From Thermoplasmata archaeon (lineage in GTDB: Archaea > Thermoplasmatota > Thermoplasmata > Thermoplasmatales > Thermoplasmataceae), in assembly GCA_021804185.1 (NCBI GenBank), contig JAJZKL010000078.1:1-6209 (forward strand): 6,209 nucleotides of DNA, written 5' to 3'. The translations under genes were made by a program, and so were the position numbers. The stretch's first letter is position 1; the number at the start of each line of letters is the position of its first letter. Below are positions 1 through 6,072 of this stretch, piece by piece. The notes under the pieces are model-generated. The model searched no databases. It was not told the origin of the DNA and was given only the letters and a program-made list of their open reading frames with translations.

Positions 1-72
1 CTCTGCATCCCCATCATGAAGGGTACAATCATTGCTTAAAAGCTGATGCTCATCACTGGCATATATTGGCAT
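1..72 (-). CDS. Probable 5' end of an unidentified gene, cut by the left edge
   Basis: An ATG at 72 opens a minus-strand frame of 24 codons that stays open to the window edge. It begins MPIYASDEHQ and continues hydrophilic, with several Asp, His and Glu residues and no membrane segment or signal peptide. The main support is the promoter: a purine-rich stretch followed by TTATAAAT is centred about 28 nt upstream of this ATG. That is the spacing of an archaeal TATA box to a leaderless start. There is no Shine-Dalgarno, as expected for a leaderless gene. I do not recognise the protein and so little sequence does not justify a function. An open frame of 24 codons could also occur by chance. Confidence 0.4.
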   Translation of the reverse strand, partial: MPIYASDEHQLLSNDCTLHDGDAE

Positions 73-88
73 ATCTATTTTTGATATG
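70..88. promoter_or_regulatory. Inverted repeat over the predicted leaderless start
   Basis: CATATC (70-75) and GATATG (83-88) are perfect 6-base arms around a 7-base AT-rich spacer. The element lies between the TATA box at 97-104 and the ATG at 72, so it covers the expected transcription start. A dimeric repressor bound here would block initiation, which makes it a candidate operator for the left-edge gene. In AT-rich DNA an inverted repeat of this size can arise by chance. Confidence 0.3.
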
Positions 89-96
89 TATGTCGG

Positions 97-113
97 ATTT
101 ATAATCTTTCTTT
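97..113 (-). promoter_or_regulatory. Archaeal promoter (BRE plus TATA box) for the left-edge gene
   Basis: Read on the minus strand, the segment is AAAGAAAG followed by ATTATAAAT: a purine-rich TFB-recognition-like element directly upstream of a TATA box centred near 100. The predicted start site, about 26 nt downstream, falls near 74, next to the ATG at 72. It is one of the clearest promoters in the window. It also lies directly after the T-run that ends the glycosyltransferase gene. Confidence 0.5.
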
Positions 114-119
114 AGGCAG

Positions 120-127
120 AAAAAAAA
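120..127 (-). terminator. Oligo-T terminator after the glycosyltransferase gene
   Basis: Eight consecutive T residues on the minus strand begin 22 nt after the stop codon at 150-152. Archaeal RNA polymerase stops at such U-rich tracts without needing a long hairpin. A short TTCA/TGAA repeat lies just before it. The position between a stop codon and the next promoter fits a transcription-unit boundary. Confidence 0.55.
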
Positions 128-149
128 TTCAATGAATCTGTCAAGATGA

Positions 150-1643
150 TTACCCCTTAATAATTCCGGGAAGCAATTTCCTGAAAAATCCAATATCTTT
201 AAGATTCATTGACTTAAATGTCACAAGCGCGAACCCAAAGAGCGTAAGTGCAGGAAGAAAATTCCTTGAGAGTGCCATCATTACACCCAATGCAAGGCCA
301 AGGCTTGCCACAGCAAATTCAAAAACAAGCAGCGGGATATCCACCTTGTCTCTTATCTTCATGGCCTCTGCTTCCTTCTCTTCTGCACCCATTTTAGGGG
401 TTCTGTAGAAATATCCGGACTTTCCAAGCAATCCGCTCATGAATCCATAAGCTCCCAGCACAACAGTACAGGCACCTATATACGATAGCGCAGGAAGAAG
501 TATTAGATCCTTTGGCTTGAATAGCCCTTCGAAATAAAGGGCATATGCACCAGCCACAAAGAAAGGTATTGATGGCGTAAACAGAAATATCGAATAGAAT
601 GGGCCACCCAGATCAAACGGCAAACCAAGCAGGAAAGCCCAGAAAGTAAACACAGACGATAATATGTTGACGATGATCCATGAGATGTTTGAAAAAGGAA
701 GGAGGAGAAGAAGCATTATTCCTGCCTTCTCAGAATAGGACATCTTCCTGCTTTTGAAAATGTTCATCCAGTGTTTTCTGACTATGAGGCCCCAACCCTG
801 AGAGACTCTAAGGCTCTGCTTTTTCCATATCTCCAGATCGAAAGGGGCCTCGCTGAGTATCTTTGAATAACTGAGATATGTTCCCTTTTTACCATTAACA
901 TTGAGAAGAACAGTGATCTCTGTATCTTCTGTAATGGATTCCAGATTATATTCCATTACATGATCAAGGTCAGATCTCCTGATCAGGGTAAAACCGCCCT
1001 GTATTGAGAATGGTTTCCTGAGAAATGCAGACCCCTTTTTAATTGAAGTGTCCATGAGGTCCTGTGACAATGCAAACAGCCGAGTTATGAAATTATATGA
1101 CCTGTTATAATATCCAACCCTGAACTGGACAAAAGAGAGCTTCGGGTTTCTTTCCAGTGCTCTAATTCCGTCTGATATTGTTTCAGGCTTAAGCACAGAG
1201 TCGGCATCCAGCAGAAGAACAAGATCATTTCTCACAAGATGCATTGCATTCTTCAACGCACCTATCTTGAATCCCGTACGGCCGGTTCTTCTTGATATGC
1301 TTATTTTCAGCCCTCTGGCAGAAAGTTCCTGAGCCTTTCTGTCAAGTATGCCAACTGTTTCATCGTTTGAATCGTCTGCAACCACAACCTGAATCCTGTC
1401 AAGTGGATAATCCACCTTCATGATTGCTTCCAGAGAGTTTTCTATGACCAATTTCTCATTGTAGGATGCATAAAGTAATGTAATCGGAGGATACTCCCTA
1501 GGCTTCCCGGGTGAAAATATCTCATTGCTTCTGTGCTCCTTAATTGAGAATATTGCCAGGATAAGCCAGTATATTGCCGTGGCAAACACAGGAAGCTCGA
1601 ACGAAATGCTAAGAATAAGAGCAAATTCCTCCATACCCAACAT
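150..1643 (-). CDS. Membrane-bound family-2 glycosyltransferase, cellulose-synthase-like
   Basis: This 497-residue integral membrane transferase should move a sugar from a nucleotide donor to a lipid or growing glycan on the cytoplasmic face. An N-terminal membrane helix (about 9-33) precedes the GT-A domain (about 50-290), and about five hydrophobic segments follow (305-340, 350-372, 378-403, 435-457, 460-477). Visible catalytic motifs are VVADDSND (87-94), DAD (146-148) for metal and donor binding, TED (238-240) carrying the likely catalytic base, and a QxxR block (276-279). In that block the usual QxxRW is QSLRV, followed by SQGW. A YFYRTPK motif (411-417), common in this group, follows the fourth segment. 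Met1 (1643) and Met4 (1634) are both possible starts, and neither has a Shine-Dalgarno. The gene follows a Wzx-like flippase on the same strand, 141 nt away, suggesting a shared role in surface glycan or glycolipid synthesis. Donor, acceptor and processivity cannot be read from the sequence. Confidence 0.9.
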   Translation of the reverse strand: MLGMEEFALILSISFELPVFATAIYWLILAIFSIKEHRSNEIFSPGKPREYPPITLLYASYNEKLVIENSLEAIMKVDYPLDRIQVVVADDSNDETVGILDRKAQELSARGLKISISRRTGRTGFKIGALKNAMHLVRNDLVLLLDADSVLKPETISDGIRALERNPKLSFVQFRVGYYNRSYNFITRLFALSQDLMDTSIKKGSAFLRKPFSIQGGFTLIRRSDLDHVMEYNLESITEDTEITVLLNVNGKKGTYLSYSKILSEAPFDLEIWKKQSLRVSQGWGLIVRKHWMNIFKSRKMSYSEKAGIMLLLLLPFSNISWIIVNILSSVFTFWAFLLGLPFDLGGPFYSIFLFTPSIPFFVAGAYALYFEGLFKPKDLILLPALSYIGACTVVLGAYGFMSGLLGKSGYFYRTPKMGAEEKEAEAMKIRDKVDIPLLVFEFAVASLGLALGVMMALSRNFLPALTLFGFALVTFKSMNLKDIGFFRKLLPGIIKG

Positions 1644-1784
1644 AATTACACTTAAATAGTTCTTTCTGTGAAAATATGCTATTGTTATTTTAAACTTACT
1701 GCAGAATCTATCCGAAGAATTTCTGATGTTATGAAAGACATTGAAATCTGAATCTATGAGTTGAGAAAATGCCAGTTCAAAGGC
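1644..1784 (-). promoter_or_regulatory. Flippase-glycosyltransferase spacer with weak promoter candidates
   Basis: No gene is supported in these 141 bases. The longest ATG-started frame I found by eye is 18 codons with no recognisable features. AT-rich boxes on the minus strand at about 1686-1695 (GTTTAAAATA), 1671-1678 (CATATTTT) and 1652-1658 (TATTTAA) could each serve as a TATA box. The 1671-1678 box best matches a leaderless start at 1643, at about 31 nt. None stands out, so the promoter call is tentative. No strong T-run follows the flippase stop, so the two genes may also share a transcript. Confidence 0.3.
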
Positions 1785-3350
1785 TCAATCTTCCTTTATC
1801 ACCTCCCTAATATCATCGTAACTGCTTTCCTCTTCTCCCCTGAAAGTATTCGAAATTGCTTTTGGCGAAAAAGATTTGATTATGCTGATAAGACCACCAA
1901 AGGTTATTTCGCCCATAACAATTGATACGAGAAAATACAGAATTATTGAGGCAAGAGTAATTGGAATTAGGACAAAGATATCCCGGACATTGATTGTGCG
2001 GGAAAGCACATACAGAAATGCTCCCTGAACCGCTACAGCTGGAAGCTGGCGAAGAATTGAGAAGTTAAAGCCTATGGATTCTATCCGAGAGACCCTGTAT
2101 CTGTACATTACAGTGGATGTGATTCCTGTAAGGACAGCGGCAAAGGCTGCTCCTGAAGGGCCGAAAAGATATCCAAGCCTTCCTGGAATATGGATGGGTA
2201 CCAGCAGGACAATAAGAATAATATTTACCATCACCACAATAATGTCTATTTTTGCTATTGTCCTGAGCATTGATCTACTGGCTATGGAGCTAGAATAAGG
2301 AGAATTGATAGCCGATATGTAAGTCCTGATTGCTAGAAATGAAAGTATTGGGTAAAATACAAAGTATGCTGCACTGAAAAGGTTAAGAACATAAGCTGAC
2401 AGAACAATAATTGGTACTGCAATAGGGAGGATAAACAGGGAAATTTTGCGTTCGAACTCAAATATGTTTTCATTATGGGTATTCTTGGAGAAGTTCTTCA
2501 TTCTGACAAGAAGAGGGAGAAAGAATGCACTCATGGAACTGCTAAGTGACGTTATTATAACAGCAATGGTCTGGCCAGTGTAAAACGCGCCTGTTGGAAT
2601 TGCGCCCCAGAAGAACTGAATGACCACTTTGTCTATATTTCCATTGAATGTAGAAACAGTGGTAACCAGCATAAGAGGAAGTGCAAGAAACGTATAGGAA
2701 CGTATCATTTTCCTGGTAGGGCGTTTTATAACCCAGGGCCTTCCAAGCGAAAAACTGACGATGAAATAAATGGTATAGGTTAAGCTGTAGGTTGATGCAA
2801 GAGCTATTGCTGCGTATTCAGTGAGAAATGGAGATAGACGAAAATGGAGGATTACAGCAAGGATTATGAATATAGAGTTCCTGAGAACAGCTTCAATGAG
2901 TGGGGGAAGAGCAAACCTTACTGATTTCAGCTTGGCATTGAAGTATGTTCTGGAAAATGAGGAAAAAGATTGGAAGAAATAATATGGAATCAGAGCAAGG
3001 GCAACATAATACTCTATTGGAGATTCAAAACCTTTGTGGAGTACGTCAACCCATACCAGAAGTGTTCCTACGACAAGAGCGATGAATATGAATCCTAAGA
3101 CAAGCTTGATGAAAAGAAATGTCCCATTGCATAGGCCAATATCCTCCCCTTCGGATACCTTAATTGAATGTGCTGTAGAATAACCAAGGTCCCCAAATAT
3201 TGAAAGTATGCCAACAAATCCAATTCCGAATGAAACGAATCCCCAGTCAGTTGGCCCGATATATTTAATGACGAACAGCAACCCCACATAACCGATCAGA
3301 GCACTGACAACATTCTGAATGAGGACTATTGGAGATCTTGATCTGAACAA
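1785..3350 (-). CDS. Wzx-like polysaccharide/lipid-linked glycan flippase (MOP superfamily)
   Basis: This 521-residue polytopic membrane protein resembles Wzx/RfbX-type flippases, which move lipid-linked oligosaccharides across the cytoplasmic membrane. Family features include an N-terminal helix followed by KYIGPTDWGFVSFG (29-42) and GDLGYSTAHSIK (53-64), the mid-protein segment NIDKVVIQFF (238-247) leading into GAFYTGQTIAV, and GPSGAAFAAV (397-406) late in the protein. About 12-14 hydrophobic segments fill 8-480. The charged tail (about 495-521) is rich in Glu and Asp and probably cytoplasmic. Length is near the family norm. The start is TTG at 3348-3350: the same frame is closed by TAG at 3363-3365, no in-frame ATG lies near the N-terminus, and the family homology begins within about ten residues. 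A TATA-like tract about 26-31 nt upstream implies a leaderless mRNA. The downstream glycosyltransferase probably makes or extends the glycan moved here. The cargo itself is unknown. Confidence 0.88.
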   Translation of the reverse strand: MFRSRSPIVLIQNVVSALIGYVGLLFVIKYIGPTDWGFVSFGIGFVGILSIFGDLGYSTAHSIKVSEGEDIGLCNGTFLFIKLVLGFIFIALVVGTLLVWVDVLHKGFESPIEYYVALALIPYYFFQSFSSFSRTYFNAKLKSVRFALPPLIEAVLRNSIFIILAVILHFRLSPFLTEYAAIALASTYSLTYTIYFIVSFSLGRPWVIKRPTRKMIRSYTFLALPLMLVTTVSTFNGNIDKVVIQFFWGAIPTGAFYTGQTIAVIITSLSSSMSAFFLPLLVRMKNFSKNTHNENIFEFERKISLFILPIAVPIIVLSAYVLNLFSAAYFVFYPILSFLAIRTYISAINSPYSSSIASRSMLRTIAKIDIIVVMVNIILIVLLVPIHIPGRLGYLFGPSGAAFAAVLTGITSTVMYRYRVSRIESIGFNFSILRQLPAVAVQGAFLYVLSRTINVRDIFVLIPITLASIILYFLVSIVMGEITFGGLISIIKSFSPKAISNTFRGEEESSYDDIREVIKED

Positions 3351-3369
3351 CAGAACCCGATCCTAATCC

Positions 3370-3385
3370 ATTATAATAAATAAAT
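3370..3385 (-). promoter_or_regulatory. TATA-like promoter for the leaderless flippase gene
   Basis: The 45-nt gap between the MarR stop and the flippase start holds a run of A and T residues (minus strand ATTTATTTATTATAAT). Its possible TATA centres lie 23-31 nt before the TTG at 3350, which places initiation at or beside the start codon. There is no SD-like GGAGG in front of the TTG. The alternative is read-through from the exporter-MarR operon, because no T-run of five or more follows the MarR stop. Confidence 0.5.
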
Positions 3386-3395
3386 TGGGGAGGTA

Positions 3396-3890
3396 TTAAT
3401 GGGCTTGCTCCTCTGTAAGATGGGCTGAAGCATGTGAAGCTTTGCAGGCATTGAAGCCCTCAGCGGCCTTCTTTTCAACCATGGATAGTTTCTCTAAAAG
3501 GAGATCTTTCTCTTCCCCTGAAAGGATATCCAGTGTCTCATCAACATATCTCTGATGGACCTCCTTAACTGCATTATAGAGGCTGGTACCATCCTGTGTT
3601 GATTCGATGGTAACAACCCTCCTGTCGTTGGAGCTTCTCACCCTCCTAACAAGATTCTTTGCTTCCAGCCTGTCCACCAAACTTGTAACCCATCCCTGAG
3701 TGATCATATTAAGATCTGCAATCCTTATCATGGGCAGGCTTCCGTAAGTATTCAGGGTCCTCAAAACCTTGAATTCCATAATGCTCACGCCGGAATCTGA
3801 TAGCCGGCTCTCACCAATCTTGCTCCAGTATGTGTGTATTGAGTTTATTGCCTTCCAGATCTTAAGACTCTTTGTATCTGTTTCTTTCAT
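3396..3890 (-). CDS. MarR-family winged-helix transcriptional regulator
   Basis: The protein has 164 residues, slightly longer than the usual 135-150. Helical dimerisation segments lie at both ends (about 8-30 and 103-146) around a winged helix-turn-helix at about 36-98. The probable recognition helix is near 64-80 ([18 protein letters not shown] region). The wing carries the family's hallmark SSNDRRVV, with D89, R90 and R91, where the Asp-Arg pair contacts DNA. Such proteins usually repress a neighbouring exporter and their own operon until a phenolic or lipophilic ligand, or oxidation, releases them. The ATG overlaps the exporter's stop as ATGA, and a strong SD sits within the exporter's last codons, so the two genes are translationally coupled. 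The C-terminal extension (147-164) contains C149 and three His residues (153, 157, 164). The likely targets are the inverted repeats upstream of the exporter. The ligand cannot be predicted. Confidence 0.92.
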   Translation of the reverse strand: MKETDTKSLKIWKAINSIHTYWSKIGESRLSDSGVSIMEFKVLRTLNTYGSLPMIRIADLNMITQGWVTSLVDRLEAKNLVRRVRSSNDRRVVTIESTQDGTSLYNAVKEVHQRYVDETLDILSGEEKDLLLEKLSMVEKKAAEGFNACKASHASAHLTEEQAH

Positions 3891-5686
3891 TTTTTCACCT
3901 CATTTGTGTTTCTGACAATTGACTTAGCTTTCTCCGGGTATCCTTTGTTCACAGAGTCATCTGAAATATTGATCCCTTCAGATGATTTATCCGTCTCCTT
4001 CCCGACATAATCTGCGTCTGCATGTGCATATTTTTTCCCACGAAGGGCTGAGACCAATGCTGCAATGAACGAGATAGCTATTCCCACATAAAATGCGACA
4101 TGAAGGGAATTTATAAATGCAGGTGCAAGGGCATTGGGGAACCAGCTGTGACCAGTGATTACTGTGTATGCGCCAGCAGACTTGAGCCCTGAAATGAGCG
4201 ATGATGAAGTTATCAGAGATGTCATTGGATTGAGGCCAAGGAATGCCGAAAAGAGTGCAACAGTTGGCGGTGTTGAGTGGAATATTGTATCCAGGGATGA
4301 ACTAAGGGAAGATGGCAAAGACAGTTTCGAAACCGCAGATGAAAGCGAACCGGGAAGATCAGCGTGCAAATTTAACAGCACAATTGTAAAGAACATTCCA
4401 AGGCTGGCTGTCATTCCTGCATTCATGAGTGTTGATCGCATTCCAGATGCAGAACCCCTAGCATCTGATGGCACTGAATTCATGATTGCAGCGGTATTCG
4501 GAGAAGCAAACATTCCGTTTCCTATACCCATGAAGAAAAGAGCCAGAGCGAATTCCGGATATGAGAAATTGAATGGCATTATTGCTAGCACAATGAACAT
4601 GGAACCAACAATTACCATACCTGCCGTTGCAAGTGTCCTCGCTCCGTATTTGTCTGATATAATCCCTGAGATTGGCCCCATGACAAGGAACCCCATGGTC
4701 ATTGGAACCATGAATATGCCTGCCCATAGTGGAGTAACACTGTAGGCGTATCCATGCAGAGGAAGGTAGATTCCCTGCAGAAGGATGATAAGCATAAGCA
4801 TAACCCCACCTCTGCCTATTGCGCTGAGAAGTGAGGCAAAATTGCCGGCAGCAAATGCCCTTATCTTGAATAGTTCCATCCGAAACATGGGTTGCTTAAC
4901 CTTTGTCTCAACCCAGGGGAACAGAGCTATCAGGACAAGGCCGATCACAAGTGCTGCTATGACAAGGGGATCACCCCATCCCATTGTTGACCCATTATAA
5001 GGAAGCAACCCGTATGTAACCCCTATCAGAAGGATTGTTAGCCCACCTGCAAAGGTGATATTCCCAACATAATCTATCTTCTGGCCTTTCAGCTTGATTG
5101 ATGTATCCTTAAGCTTGAAGAGTGACCAAACAGTACCAAGAACTCCTACAGGAACACTGACCAGGAATACAAGCCTCCAGTCTATGACTGATAAAATTCC
5201 CCCCAATATAAGACCAACAAAGGAGCCGGCAAGTGCTGCAACTGCATTTATTCCCAGTGCTTTTCCGCGCTCATTCAGGGGAAATGCGTCAGTGAGAATG
5301 GCTGCGCTGTTGGAGAACAGGAATGCAGCCCCAACTCCCTGCACAAGCCTGAAGGCAACAAGAAACTGAGCTGCTCTCGCCCCCGTTCCCGGAGTCAGGA
5401 AAAGCATCACAGAACCAAATGTGAATATCGCAAAACCGAGATTGAAAAGCCGCACCCTGCCGTAAATATCAGAAAGCCGGCCAAAAGTAACCAGCAATGT
5501 TGCCGTTACAATGTTGAAACCCATCAGTATCCATAGCAGATAGATGATGTTTCCCGCATGGAATGGACTGAGACTGATGCCCTTAAAAATCGCCGGAAGT
5601 GATATCAGCGTAATAGTTCCATTGACAGTAGCCATCAGAGTGCCGATGGTAGTATTGGAAAGTGCCACCCATTTGTATTCTACCAT
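3887..5686 (-). CDS. DHA2-type (14-helix) major facilitator multidrug exporter
   Basis: This 599-residue protein of the EmrB/QacA (DHA2) branch of the major facilitator superfamily is expected to export drugs or other lipophilic compounds by proton antiport. Visible motifs are motif [12 protein letters not shown] (69-79), motif [11 protein letters not shown] (113-122), and a motif C-like stretch [13 protein letters not shown] (153-165) leading to [13 protein letters not shown] (169-181). A second A-like motif, [10 protein letters not shown], lies at 341-350. Two departures from family consensus are visible: TM1 reads [11 protein letters not shown], with Asn22 where DHA2 members usually have Asp, and the motif C Pro is replaced by Leu159. 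A Ser-rich loop (about 441-520) separates the last two helices, and a hydrophilic tail (about 551-599) follows the final one. The ATG at 5686 has a modest SD (AAGGT, 3 nt away) and follows a promoter region. The stop overlaps the MarR gene, so the exporter is probably controlled by it. The substrate is unknown. Confidence 0.92.
   Translation of the reverse strand: MVEYKWVALSNTTIGTLMATVNGTITLISLPAIFKGISLSPFHAGNIIYLLWILMGFNIVTATLLVTFGRLSDIYGRVRLFNLGFAIFTFGSVMLFLTPGTGARAAQFLVAFRLVQGVGAAFLFSNSAAILTDAFPLNERGKALGINAVAALAGSFVGLILGGILSVIDWRLVFLVSVPVGVLGTVWSLFKLKDTSIKLKGQKIDYVGNITFAGGLTILLIGVTYGLLPYNGSTMGWGDPLVIAALVIGLVLIALFPWVETKVKQPMFRMELFKIRAFAAGNFASLLSAIGRGGVMLMLIILLQGIYLPLHGYAYSVTPLWAGIFMVPMTMGFLVMGPISGIISDKYGARTLATAGMVIVGSMFIVLAIMPFNFSYPEFALALFFMGIGNGMFASPNTAAIMNSVPSDARGSASGMRSTLMNAGMTASLGMFFTIVLLNLHADLPGSLSSAVSKLSLPSSLSSSLDTIFHSTPPTVALFSAFLGLNPMTSLITSSSLISGLKSAGAYTVITGHSWFPNALAPAFINSLHVAFYVGIAISFIAALVSALRGKKYAHADADYVGKETDKSSEGINISDDSVNKGYPEKAKSIVRNTNEVKK
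3895..3901 (-). promoter_or_regulatory. Strong Shine-Dalgarno for the MarR gene inside the exporter's 3' end
   Basis: Minus-strand GAGGTGA, complementary to the conserved 3' end of archaeal 16S rRNA, lies 4 nt before the MarR ATG at 3890. It is embedded in the exporter codons for Glu-Val-Lys. It fixes the MarR start and shows that this internal gene uses a leadered mechanism, unlike the promoter-proximal genes here. Confidence 0.8.
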
Positions 5687-5689
5687 GAG

Positions 5690-5694
5690 ACCTT
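5690..5694 (-). promoter_or_regulatory. Modest Shine-Dalgarno for the exporter gene
   Basis: Minus-strand AAGGT lies 3 nt before the ATG at 5686. It matches part of the GGAGGTGA consensus. It agrees with a short leader of roughly 20 nt if transcription begins near 5708, as the upstream TATA box predicts. Confidence 0.4.
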
Positions 5695-5710
5695 TAATGG
5701 CTTGATGATA

Positions 5711-5728
5711 TTAATACTTTAGTAGTAA
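5711..5728. promoter_or_regulatory. Candidate MarR operator 1
   Basis: TTAATACT (5711-5718) and AGTAGTAA (5721-5728) form an 18-bp inverted repeat with a TT centre, matching at 7 of 8 positions per arm. The inner TACT-TT-AGTA is perfect. Size and symmetry fit operators of dimeric MarR proteins. It sits between the predicted TATA box (5731-5737) and the predicted start (about 5708), where bound protein would block polymerase loading. Assigning it to the downstream MarR gene is inference from position. Confidence 0.5.
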
Positions 5729-5730
5729 AC

Positions 5731-5737
5731 AATATAA
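5731..5737 (-). promoter_or_regulatory. TATA box of the exporter-MarR operon
   Basis: Minus-strand TTATATT within CATTATATTG is centred near 5734. Transcription would begin about 26 nt downstream, near 5708, giving a leader of about 22 nt that carries the AAGGT site. A second AT-rich box around 5746-5752 is an alternative. The box is bracketed by two inverted repeats. Confidence 0.45.
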
Positions 5738-5748
5738 TGATTTATCAT
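5737..5748. promoter_or_regulatory. Candidate operator 2
   Basis: ATGAT-TT-ATCAT is a perfect 12-bp inverted repeat on the upstream side of the TATA box, over the position where TFB would bind. Its TT centre matches that of the repeat at 5711-5728, and the centres are 23 bp apart, about two helical turns. The arm sequences differ, so the two sites need not bind the same protein. Confidence 0.35.
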
Positions 5749-5778
5749 ATAGTGCTTTAGAATTTTCCAATTATTATT

Positions 5779-5783
5779 AAAAA
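5779..5783 (-). terminator. Short T-run after the antitoxin-like gene
   Basis: Minus-strand TTTTT begins 4 nt after the stop at 5788-5790 and is followed by more AT-rich sequence. It could end the transcript of the small gene before the exporter promoter. At five bases it is a weak signal. Confidence 0.35.
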
Positions 5784-5787
5784 CAGG

Positions 5788-6000
5788 CTATTCCCTGATC
5801 CTCCTTTCCAGTATCCTGTTTATGCCGTCACCTGTAAACTTTTCATTTTCGCTTGCCTTAACAAGATCCTCAATTTCCTTGTTCTTGACTGCTGCCTCCA
5901 GGCTGTTGCGAATAACTCTGGAAAAATCAATTCCGTAGTCTTGAACTCTTTCCCATAGGTCAGCGTCTATCTTAGCCGAAATTTTTATCTTCTGTGGCAT
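5788..6000 (-). CDS. Ribbon-helix-helix antitoxin-like protein (VapB/CcdA type), no adjacent toxin
   Basis: This small protein of 70 residues has an N-terminal ribbon-helix-helix: strand QKIKISAKI (3-11), helix A about 12-22, a Gly turn, then helix B from DFSRVIRNSLEAAVKNKEIEDL. The helix B pattern, S-x-V-I-R-x-S-L-E, is common in archaeal antitoxins paired with PIN-domain ribonucleases. The charged C-terminal third (about 46-70, ending ILERRIRE) would be the toxin-binding part. I chose ATG at 6000 because GGGGTG lies just upstream. A GTG at 6006 would add two residues but overlaps that site. Antitoxins usually sit directly before their toxin, yet here 101 nt of non-coding DNA and the exporter follow, and the fragment upstream does not look like a PIN domain. 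It may therefore be an orphan antitoxin acting on a distant toxin, or a stand-alone DNA-binding regulator. Confidence 0.75.
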   Translation of the reverse strand: MPQKIKISAKIDADLWERVQDYGIDFSRVIRNSLEAAVKNKEIEDLVKASENEKFTGDGINRILERRIRE

Positions 6001-6003
6001 GAG

Positions 6004-6009
6004 CACCCC
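6004..6009 (-). promoter_or_regulatory. Shine-Dalgarno that decides the antitoxin-like start
   Basis: Minus-strand GGGGTG ends 3 nt before the ATG at 6000. It resembles GGAGGTG. Because it contains the GTG at 6006, it argues that this GTG is part of the ribosome site rather than the start codon. Confidence 0.5.
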
Positions 6010-6035
6010 GATAACAATGCCCTATCACTAGCATT

Positions 6036-6043
6036 AGATAAAC
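6036..6043 (-). promoter_or_regulatory. TATA-like box for the antitoxin-like gene
   Basis: Minus-strand TTTATCTA is centred about 40 nt before the ATG at 6000. Initiation about 26 nt downstream would fall near 6014 and give a leader of about 14 nt, just long enough to include the GGGGTG site. Confidence 0.4.
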
Positions 6044-6066
6044 TTTCCATATTTTCCAACAACAGG

Positions 6067-6072
6067 AAAAAA
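6067..6072 (-). terminator. T-run terminator after the right-edge gene
   Basis: Six T residues on the minus strand begin 5 nt after the stop at 6078-6080. The TTTTCC segment that ends the run can also pair with GGAAAA (minus strand, 6057-6052) across a 7-nt loop. A U-tract directly after a stop codon fits archaeal termination. Confidence 0.45.

Noticed and set aside
1644..1784. A short peptide gene (18 codons, beginning MSFITSEILR) in the flippase-glycosyltransferase spacer
   Set aside because: There is no ribosome site or TATA box at the right distance, and this length is expected by chance.
2074..2298. A plus-strand open frame of 74 codons inside the flippase
   Set aside because: It is antisense to a well-supported membrane protein and has no recognisable domain or start signal.
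3095..3289. A minus-strand 64-codon frame within the flippase in another phase
   Set aside because: It overlaps the conserved N-terminal region of the flippase, has no ribosome site and no family resemblance.
3363..3371. UAG in the flippase leader as a pyrrolysine codon
   Set aside because: The ATG upstream of it lies at or before the predicted TATA box, so it is probably not transcribed. A TTG leaderless start explains the gene more simply. Kept only as a minor alternative in the findings.
4155..4745. A 196-codon open frame on the plus strand
   Set aside because: It lies entirely antisense to the exporter, whose motifs and membrane segments run through the same bases. It has no promoter or ribosome site and reads as a low-complexity mirror of membrane-protein codons.
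4785..5369. Two plus-strand open frames (71 and 91 codons) opposite the exporter
   Set aside because: Both are shadows of the exporter's codons with no independent signals.
6023..6040. TATC-N10-GATA inverted repeat upstream of the antitoxin-like gene as an autoregulatory site
   Set aside because: The arms are only four bases and the interior does not match, so it is not distinguishable from chance in AT-rich DNA.
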